Shown: positions 6,184 to 11,160 of the stretch, one piece after another
How the letters are laid out: every line of letters starts with the position of its first letter
Numbering within the stretch: position 1 is the first letter of the stretch
Source of the DNA: CAZOSF01 sp964582415
GTDB taxonomy: Bacteria; Bacteroidota; Bacteroidia; Flavobacteriales; Flavobacteriaceae
Assembly: GCA_964582415.1 (NCBI GenBank)
Contig: CAZOSF010000077.1
Location: forward strand, 1 to 11,160
Length of the DNA stretch: 11,160 bases
Reading direction: 5' to 3'
Notes under the pieces: generated by a model
What the model was told of the DNA's origin: nothing
What the model saw: only the letters and a program-made list of their open reading frames with translations
The model's database searches: none
Position numbers and translations under genes: made by a program

Positions 6184-7405
6184 TACATTCCATTTGAAAA
6201 AGTTCTTTAACGGATTTCTTATTCTTGTTCTATTTGTTGTAGTTTCCTGTAATACATCGAATGATGATGTCACAGAGGAACCCGACGTACCGTTTACAGT
6301 CTCTTCCTATTATCCGGATACGGGGAAGGTCGATTCAGAACTGACGATTGTTGGAAGTAATTTCAGCACTGTCCTTTCTGAAATTGAAGTTCGCTTCAAT
6401 TCTACGGAAGCTGCCATTTCGAGTGCTTCAACCAATGAAATAAAAGCGATCGTACCCTCCAACCTGCCTACTGGAGAAACAAACGTAACCTTAACAATAA
6501 ACGGTGAGACCAAACCAGTTGGTGCTTTTTCGGTAACCGTGGACGATTACAAGTATCTGGTTTTTGCTAAGAATCTCGATCGGTTGTATACCATCGGCAA
6601 TATATCAGGCAGTATTGAGGAAATCGGGGAGTTGAACCTTTCGCCGAATAACCCTTTGACAACCAACAGTATTACCAATACCGAAAACAAGATATACGCC
6701 ATCGGGAATGGGTATCAAGAGGAGGAAAATTACCTGATTATCTATGACAAGGATTTGAAAGTCACCGAAGAAATCTTACTTACTATTCCGAATTCCATTC
6801 CAGTAGTCTACCCATACATCAGTTGTATGGAGTGGGATTCTCAAAATGCACGGCTCATTGGTTTGTTGAACACTAATGTTCTAAACAATACCTCAGACTA
6901 TCATTTGATCACTATCAACCCAAGCACTTACGCTGTTGAGGATTTGGGTGCATTTAATATCGGCTTCAGTACTGGTATCGGTGGCTTTACAATGGTTAAC
7001 GATACATTTTACTTAACCGATTTGGGATTTTATTCCGTCGATTTAAATACTGTTGAAGTCACGAACTACGACTTTGGTGGAGAGCATTTCTACAGACTTA
7101 CAAAGTCAAATACCGAAAATAGCCTATACGGCCTTAGAAGCACTTCGAATTCCGGTTTGATTCCTGTTAAAATTGATATGGAGCAGGTCTCATTTACCGA
7201 TTTACATCCCGGAGGGAATTTTACGCAAACCGCAAGTAATGGTAAGGCCTTTTACGATTCAAATTCCAACCGTTCCGTTACCATTATCGGAAACGATACA
7301 GAAGGTTATTCCCTCTATAAATTTAACGATGTGAGTGAAGAAAAAATTGATTTGGAATATCAGTTCGGAACGGACATCCTTTTCTTTGTTATCGGAATCG
7401 AATAG
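6167..7405 (+). CDS. Lipoprotein with an IPT/TIG domain and a beta-propeller-like C-terminal region
   Basis: The precursor is 412 residues. A positively charged start (LKKFF, 10-14) and hydrophobic core (16-26) lead to the lipobox VVSC with Cys28, so it should be lipid-anchored. The mature start CNTSNDDVTEE is acidic, which in Bacteroidota is often linked with surface display. Residues about 43-125 (SSYYPDTGKVDSELTIVGSNF onwards, ending GAFSVTV) are an immunoglobulin-like IPT/TIG domain. The rest alternates short strands with YAIG, LIIYD, FYLTDLGFYSVDL and LYGL motifs, suggesting a propeller-type fold. I do not recognise a specific function. The ATG at 6167 overlaps serS by 17 bases. A TTG at 6194 would instead give the standard MKKFFNGFL lipoprotein start without overlap; both are plausible. 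It lies inside an otherwise housekeeping order and may be lineage-specific. Confidence 0.82.
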   Translation: MTSSINTFHLKKFFNGFLILVLFVVVSCNTSNDDVTEEPDVPFTVSSYYPDTGKVDSELTIVGSNFSTVLSEIEVRFNSTEAAISSASTNEIKAIVPSNLPTGETNVTLTINGETKPVGAFSVTVDDYKYLVFAKNLDRLYTIGNISGSIEEIGELNLSPNNPLTTNSITNTENKIYAIGNGYQEEENYLIIYDKDLKVTEEILLTIPNSIPVVYPYISCMEWDSQNARLIGLLNTNVLNNTSDYHLITINPSTYAVEDLGAFNIGFSTGIGGFTMVNDTFYLTDLGFYSVDLNTVEVTNYDFGGEHFYRLTKSNTENSLYGLRSTSNSGLIPVKIDMEQVSFTDLHPGGNFTQTASNGKAFYDSNSNRSVTIIGNDTEGYSLYKFNDVSEEKIDLEYQFGTDILFFVIGIE

Positions 7406-7458
7406 TATCCTCATTCGTTGCTTTTTCATTTTTCGCATACTACTTCCCTGACGCAAAC

Positions 7459-7483
7459 TTTGTTATTTTTTTAAGATAACAAA
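7459..7483 (+). repeat. Perfect inverted repeat upstream of the TPR gene
   Basis: TTTGTTAT (7459-7466) and ATAACAAA (7476-7483) are perfect 8-base inverted arms around a 9-base T-rich spacer. It sits 15 bases before the TPR gene ATG. It could be an operator or, if transcribed, a leader hairpin. The T run is in the loop, not after the stem, so it is not a standard terminator. Its AT-rich composition raises the chance of coincidence. Confidence 0.35.
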
Positions 7484-7486
7484 TGG

Positions 7487-7494
7487 TATCTTTA
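7487..7494 (+). promoter_or_regulatory. Possible promoter box of the TPR-DUF4286-rsmA-mgtE cluster
   Basis: TATCTTTA matches TAnnTTTG at 7 of 8 positions, but it ends only 4 bases before the ATG, which would make the transcript leaderless or nearly so. A second 7-of-8 match, AAACTTTG at 7455-7462, would leave a leader of about 30 nt containing the inverted repeat. A TTTG at 7459-7462 could serve as -33 for the first box with a long 24-base spacer. I cannot decide between them. Confidence 0.3.
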
Positions 7495-7498
7495 ACCC

Positions 7499-9280
7499 AT
7501 GCGCTTTCTCATTAGCATAGCTTTTATTCTATTGGGCTTTACTTCCTTTGCCCAGAACGACCTATTGGCCAAAAATTACTTCGAGCAAGGAGAATATGAA
7601 AAGGCGTTGCTACTATATCAGAAATTGGTAGAGGGCAATCCAAATGATATCAATTTTACCTTAAACCTAGGGAAGACCTATCAGCAGCTCGAACGTTACG
7701 ATGACGCCAAAACCTTGTTTGAAAAGCAAGTTAGCGGACGAAGGGCAAACCCCCAGTTTTATATTGAGCTGGGTTACAACTACTCCCTGCAGCAACAGGA
7801 CAGTTTAGCCAAACTTGAATATCGCAAAGCCATCGATTTCATTTCCTTACAACCCATGTACGCCTACACTTTGGGAAAAATCTTTACCGACTATTCCTTA
7901 TTGGATGAAGCAGAGGAAGTTTATGTGAAAGCGATGGAATTAAATCCCCAAAGGGACTATTATCCACAATTGGCTCGAATCTACGGGGAGCAAGGAAAGC
8001 TGGAGTTGATGTTTGAAACCTACATCAACCTGATTCAATCCAACCCCACCTATAACAATGTGGTCAAGCGGTATTTCAGTATGTATGTGACGGAAGACCC
8101 CAATACAGAAGCCAATCAATTGCTGCGAAAAACCTTGTTGAAACGCCTGCAAAACGATCCGGATGTGCTTTATAATGAACTTTTAAGTTGGTTGTTTATC
8201 CAACAGAAAGATTTCAAAAAAGCCTTTGTTCAAGAAAAGGCCATTTATGCCCGCAAAACGGAAAGCCTAACTGGATTAAGGGATTTAGCCGATATCGCTA
8301 TTGATGAAAAACAGTATAGCGATGCCCGTTCTATTGTGGAGTTTATCATCGAAAAAGCCGAGAATCCAAAAATAAAAATGGAGAGCTATCAGCAATTGAT
8401 GTATATCGATTTACAATTGGCTACCGAAAAAGAGTATCCGAAAATCGAAGCGGCATTTACCGCCTTGTTCGAGCAATATGGATTGGAAGCAGACACCTAT
8501 CTCCTACAAATCGATTACAATGATTTTCTGGCATCTCATCGGGGAGAGAAAGAAAAAGCCATCAACAACCTAAGGGAATTGGCGAAGAAAAACTTGAACA
8601 GTTATCAAGAAGCCCGAGTAAAAATGAAGCTGGCCGATATTTTGGTGACGGACGAACGATTCAATGAAGCCCTCATTTTCTATTCCCAAGTTCAGAACAA
8701 AGTAAAAAATGATGTTTTGGCTCAAGAAGCCCGTTTCAAGGTGGCCCGCACCAGTTATTTCAAAGGCGATTTTGAATGGGCATTGACCCAACTGGATGTC
8801 CTTAAGCAATCCACCTCTCAACTTATTGCCAACGATGCCATGCAACTTAGCTTGATGATACGGGACAACAGTTTGGAGGATTCTACCCAAACTGCCCTAA
8901 AGAAATATGCCATGGCCGATTTGAAAGAATTGCAGGGAAAGGATACGGAGGCAATTACCCTTCTGAATGATATTCTTACCGAGCACAAAGGGGAGGCGAT
9001 TGAAGATGAAGCCTTGCTGAAAATAGGGGGGATTTACGAAAAGATAGGAGATTTCGAGAAGGCCGTAGCCAACTATAATAAATTGGTCGAATTTTATGGG
9101 GAAGACATCCTGGCCGATGATGCCCATTACCGATTGGCAAAATTATTCGAAGACCATTTGGGAGACCCCGTAAAAGCAAAACAGGAATACGAAACCCTTA
9201 TCTTTCATTTCGAAGACAGCATTTTCTTTGTAGAAGCCCGTAAACGCTACAGAATGTTAAGAGGGGACGAAATCAATTAG
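7499..9280 (+). CDS. Exported tetratricopeptide-repeat protein
   Basis: The precursor has 593 residues. An N-terminal signal peptide (MRFLISIAFILLGFTSFA) has a likely signal peptidase I site after Ala18 (S-F-A), leaving Gln19, so the mature protein should be periplasmic or outer-membrane associated. It is almost entirely helical repeats. TPR units are clearest at about 20-53 (NYFEQGEYEKALLLYQKLV), 54-85, 86-117, 120-151 (DEAEEVYVKAMELNP) and 154-185. Further units occur around 258-290 and 370-460. The last 90 residues include EKIGDFEKAVANYNKLVEFYG and PVKAKQEYETLIFHF, recalling BamD/CpoB-type TPR blocks. No catalytic domain is visible, so it is probably a protein-interaction scaffold; I cannot name a partner. 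DUF4286 starts 2 bases after its stop, so the genes downstream probably depend on its transcript. Confidence 0.9.
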   Translation: MRFLISIAFILLGFTSFAQNDLLAKNYFEQGEYEKALLLYQKLVEGNPNDINFTLNLGKTYQQLERYDDAKTLFEKQVSGRRANPQFYIELGYNYSLQQQDSLAKLEYRKAIDFISLQPMYAYTLGKIFTDYSLLDEAEEVYVKAMELNPQRDYYPQLARIYGEQGKLELMFETYINLIQSNPTYNNVVKRYFSMYVTEDPNTEANQLLRKTLLKRLQNDPDVLYNELLSWLFIQQKDFKKAFVQEKAIYARKTESLTGLRDLADIAIDEKQYSDARSIVEFIIEKAENPKIKMESYQQLMYIDLQLATEKEYPKIEAAFTALFEQYGLEADTYLLQIDYNDFLASHRGEKEKAINNLRELAKKNLNSYQEARVKMKLADILVTDERFNEALIFYSQVQNKVKNDVLAQEARFKVARTSYFKGDFEWALTQLDVLKQSTSQLIANDAMQLSLMIRDNSLEDSTQTALKKYAMADLKELQGKDTEAITLLNDILTEHKGEAIEDEALLKIGGIYEKIGDFEKAVANYNKLVEFYGEDILADDAHYRLAKLFEDHLGDPVKAKQEYETLIFHFEDSIFFVEARKRYRMLRGDEIN

Positions 9281-9282
9281 CC

Positions 9283-9591
9283 ATGTACATCTACAATGTG
9301 ACCATCAATATAGACGAAAGTGTGCACGATGCCTGGTTGGAATGGATGCAAAGAGAGCACATTCCCGCCATGTTAGCTACCGGAAAATTCCAAAATGCAC
9401 TAATGACTCGGGTACAGGTGGAAGAAGAAATGGGAGGCGTTACGTATTCCATTCAGTATAGAACCGATAGCAAAGCAACCTTAGAGCGCTATTATCAAGA
9501 GGATGCTGAAACCCTGCGGGCACAAAACAAACCTTTTGAAGGGAAATTTGTCGCGTTTAGAACCGAATTGGAAATAATCAGTGAACATTGA
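9283..9591 (+). CDS. DUF4286 family protein
   Basis: This is a small soluble protein of 102 residues with no signal peptide or membrane segment. I recognise it as DUF4286, a Bacteroidota family commonly found just before rsmA. It starts MYIYNVTINID and continues with DAWLEWMQREHIPAMLATGKF (21-41), then VTYSIQYR (53-60) and a terminal FVAFRTELEII strand. The order, strand - helix - EHIP motif - strand - helix - strand, suggests a ferredoxin-like alpha/beta dimeric-barrel fold resembling EthD/ABM-type proteins; that is inference. Its function is unknown. It lies 2 bases after the TPR gene, and its stop TGA overlaps the rsmA ATG by one base (TGATG), a typical termination-reinitiation arrangement. 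Confidence 0.88.
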   Translation: MYIYNVTINIDESVHDAWLEWMQREHIPAMLATGKFQNALMTRVQVEEEMGGVTYSIQYRTDSKATLERYYQEDAETLRAQNKPFEGKFVAFRTELEIISEH

Positions 9592-10382
9592 TGGGCAACG
9601 TACGGGCAAAGAAACACCTTGGGCAACATTTTCTTCACGATGAAGGAATTGCCGAGAAAATTGGTAATACCCTAACCCTGGAAGGCTATCAAAAGGTGTT
9701 GGAAATTGGACCAGGTATGGGAGTACTTACCAAATACCTCATCAAAAAACCTATCGATGTTATTGCGATGGATGTGGATTCTGAATCCATTGCCTATTTA
9801 AAAGATCACTACCCTACCGAGAACCTTCAAATAGTGGAGGCCGATTTTTTAAAATTTGATTTATCTACCCTTTTCGGCCAAGCACCATTTGCCATTACGG
9901 GTAACTTTCCTTACAACATATCAACGCAGATTGTCTTCAAACTCTTGGAATGGCGGGATCAAATCCCAGAATTTACGGGGATGTTTCAAAAAGAAGTTGC
10001 CCAGCGCATTTGTGAAAAGCCAGGATCAAAAACCTACGGAATATTGTCGGTTCTGGTACAGGCATTCTATGATGCTGAATATCTTTTTACAGTGAAACCA
10101 GGGGTTTTCAATCCACCCCCTAAGGTAGATAGCGGGGTATTGCGATTGAAACGAAAACCCATTTACACGTTGGATTGCGATGAAAAACTACTTTTCAAAG
10201 TTGTGAAAACCGCCTTCCAACAACGTCGCAAAACACTTCGTAACAGTTTAAAAACACTCCAACTTTCCGAAAAACACAAAGAAGATACTATCTTTGCTCT
10301 GCGTCCGGAACAACTTTCGGTAGCAGACTTCATAACGCTAACCCAAAAATTGGAAAGCGATGGCATTTCAAATAACTCCTGA
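9591..10382 (+). CDS. rsmA: 16S rRNA (adenine(1518)-N(6)/adenine(1519)-N(6))-dimethyltransferase
   Basis: RsmA (KsgA) dimethylates two adjacent adenines in the 3'-terminal hairpin of 16S rRNA, using S-adenosylmethionine, as a late check in 30S assembly. The 263 residues are slightly shorter than the E. coli protein (273). Motifs seen: LGQHFL (10-15), SAM-binding EIGPGMG (38-44), acidic MDVDSES (60-66), catalytic GNFPYNIS (104-111, where E. coli has NLPY), QKEVAQRI (133-140) and FNPPPKVDS (173-181). An all-helical C-terminal domain follows. The ATG at 9591 is preferred over the adjacent in-frame TTG at 9588: it forms TGATG with the DUF4286 stop and gives the usual short N-terminus. Its 3' end overlaps mgtE by 23 bases. 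Confidence 0.97.
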   Translation: MGNVRAKKHLGQHFLHDEGIAEKIGNTLTLEGYQKVLEIGPGMGVLTKYLIKKPIDVIAMDVDSESIAYLKDHYPTENLQIVEADFLKFDLSTLFGQAPFAITGNFPYNISTQIVFKLLEWRDQIPEFTGMFQKEVAQRICEKPGSKTYGILSVLVQAFYDAEYLFTVKPGVFNPPPKVDSGVLRLKRKPIYTLDCDEKLLFKVVKTAFQQRRKTLRNSLKTLQLSEKHKEDTIFALRPEQLSVADFITLTQKLESDGISNNS

Positions 10383-11160
10383 ATTCCAACAGCACGTAGA
10401 GCATCTTATTGAGCTCAAGGACAGGAATGCCATAAAGTCAATATTCGAAGGATTCCACTTTGCCGACGTTGCCGAATTCTTGCACGAGCTCGATCTGGAG
10501 GATGCCATTTATTTAGTAAAATCACTGGATAGCGATCTCACCTCCGAGGCCTTGATGGAATTGGACGAGGACGTTCGTGAAAAAATCCTTGAAAATCTCT
10601 CGCCAAAGGAAATCGCCCGCGAGTTGGCAGAACTAGACACGGATGATGCCGCCGATGTTATTTCGGAACTGGATGAAGACATCCAACAGAAGGTTATTGC
10701 AAAAATCGAAGATGAAGAGCATGCGGCCGACATTGTGGAGCTTCTGAAATACGATGAAGATACTGCAGGGGGATTGATGGCGAAGGAATTGGTAAAGGTG
10801 AAAGAAACCTGGACCACTGCCGGCTGTGTTCGGGAAATGCGGCGACAGGCTAAAAATGTAACCCGTGTACATTCCATTTATGTGGTTGACAAGCAGGGCA
10901 AGTTGAAAGGACGTTTGTCATTGAAAGATTTGCTTACAGCCCCTGAAAGAGCCCATATAAGCGACATCTATATTCCTCAGGTGGATTTCGTAAACGTAAA
11001 CACGGAAGGAGAGGAAGTAGCCCGAATCATGCAGAAATACGACTTGGAAGCCATCCCAGTTGTAGACGATGAGGGAACGTTGGTGGGTCGGGTTACCATC
11101 GATGATATCGTGGATTTTATCAAGGATGAAGCAGACAAAGATTATCAGATGGCCGCCGGT
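10360..11160 (+). CDS. mgtE: Magnesium transporter MgtE (5' part, cut by window end)
   Basis: MgtE is an inner-membrane Mg2+ channel/transporter whose cytoplasmic domains sense Mg2+ and gate the pore. The window holds the first 267 codons and the frame stays open to the end. Residues about 20-140 are the acidic helical MgtE N-domain, with repeated short units (AEFLHELDLEDA, ARELAELDTDDA, ADVISELDED) and the conserved YDEDTAGGLM at 131-140. Two CBS domains follow at about 141-200 (HSIYVVDKQGKLKGRLSLKDLL) and 203-257 (AIPVVDDEGTLVGRVTIDDIVD). The membrane domain should start just beyond the window. The ATG at 10360 lies inside the rsmA 3' end (23-base overlap); no later in-frame ATG precedes the N-domain, so the overlap is credible. 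Partial only because of the window edge. Confidence 0.95.
   Translation, partial: MAFQITPEFQQHVEHLIELKDRNAIKSIFEGFHFADVAEFLHELDLEDAIYLVKSLDSDLTSEALMELDEDVREKILENLSPKEIARELAELDTDDAADVISELDEDIQQKVIAKIEDEEHAADIVELLKYDEDTAGGLMAKELVKVKETWTTAGCVREMRRQAKNVTRVHSIYVVDKQGKLKGRLSLKDLLTAPERAHISDIYIPQVDFVNVNTEGEEVARIMQKYDLEAIPVVDDEGTLVGRVTIDDIVDFIKDEADKDYQMAAG

Noticed and set aside
9588..9590. TTG directly before the rsmA ATG as an alternative start
   Set aside because: The ATG at 9591 gives the TGATG overlap and needs no rare start codon.
10509..10877. Ser-rich open frame on the reverse strand opposite mgtE
   Set aside because: The serine runs are the antisense image of the GAA/GAT/GAG-rich acidic MgtE N-domain. 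No start signal or homology is evident.
1..11160. Search for CRISPR arrays, insertion sequences, phage genes, toxin-antitoxin pairs, retrons or other defence systems
   Set aside because: No regular repeats, transposase, integrase, reverse transcriptase or nuclease motifs were found. Apart from the carboxylase-like protein, the lipoprotein, the TPR protein and DUF4286, the genes are core housekeeping ones.

Overview
The window is chromosomal DNA from a member of the Bacteroidota, most likely a marine-type Flavobacteriaceae. Three things point there. Upstream regions carry the Bacteroidota sigma-A -7 element TAnnTTTG instead of an E. coli-type -10 box. Shine-Dalgarno sequences are almost absent. 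The protein families and gene order (prs, rplY, pth, ribF; then serS, a TPR protein, DUF4286, rsmA, mgtE) are typical of that group. All proteins are on the + strand; only a tRNA-Leu at the left edge is on the - strand. I see no mobile element, CRISPR array, phage gene or recent insertion.

Left third (1-1943): tRNA-Leu(CAA) diverges from prs (PRPP synthetase); each has its own TAnnTTTG box in the 113-base gap. rplY (ribosomal protein L25/CTC with an acidic tail) follows from its own promoter, with a small hairpin in its leader, and ends at a strong intrinsic terminator.

Middle (1959-4843): a tight cluster of pth (peptidyl-tRNA hydrolase), ribF (bifunctional riboflavin kinase/FAD synthetase, TTG start 1 base after pth) and a 441-residue membrane protein overlapping ribF by 8 bases. 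The last is the most interesting gene here. It resembles vertebrate vitamin K-dependent gamma-glutamyl carboxylase along its whole length and keeps the equivalents of the catalytic lysine and the functional histidine, but its substrate in this bacterium is unknown.

Right half (4885-11160): serS (seryl-tRNA synthetase) has its own promoter. An IPT/TIG-domain lipoprotein gene overlaps its end. Then a chain reads TPR-repeat exported protein, DUF4286 protein, rsmA (16S rRNA dimethyltransferase) and mgtE (magnesium transporter, cut by the window end before its membrane domain). Spacings in this chain are +2, -1 and -23 bases, so the genes are very probably cotranscribed and partly translationally coupled.

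Most of the window is core translation and cofactor housekeeping. The less-explained parts are the carboxylase-like protein, the lipoprotein, the TPR protein and DUF4286. No intergenic stretch exceeds 300 bases.
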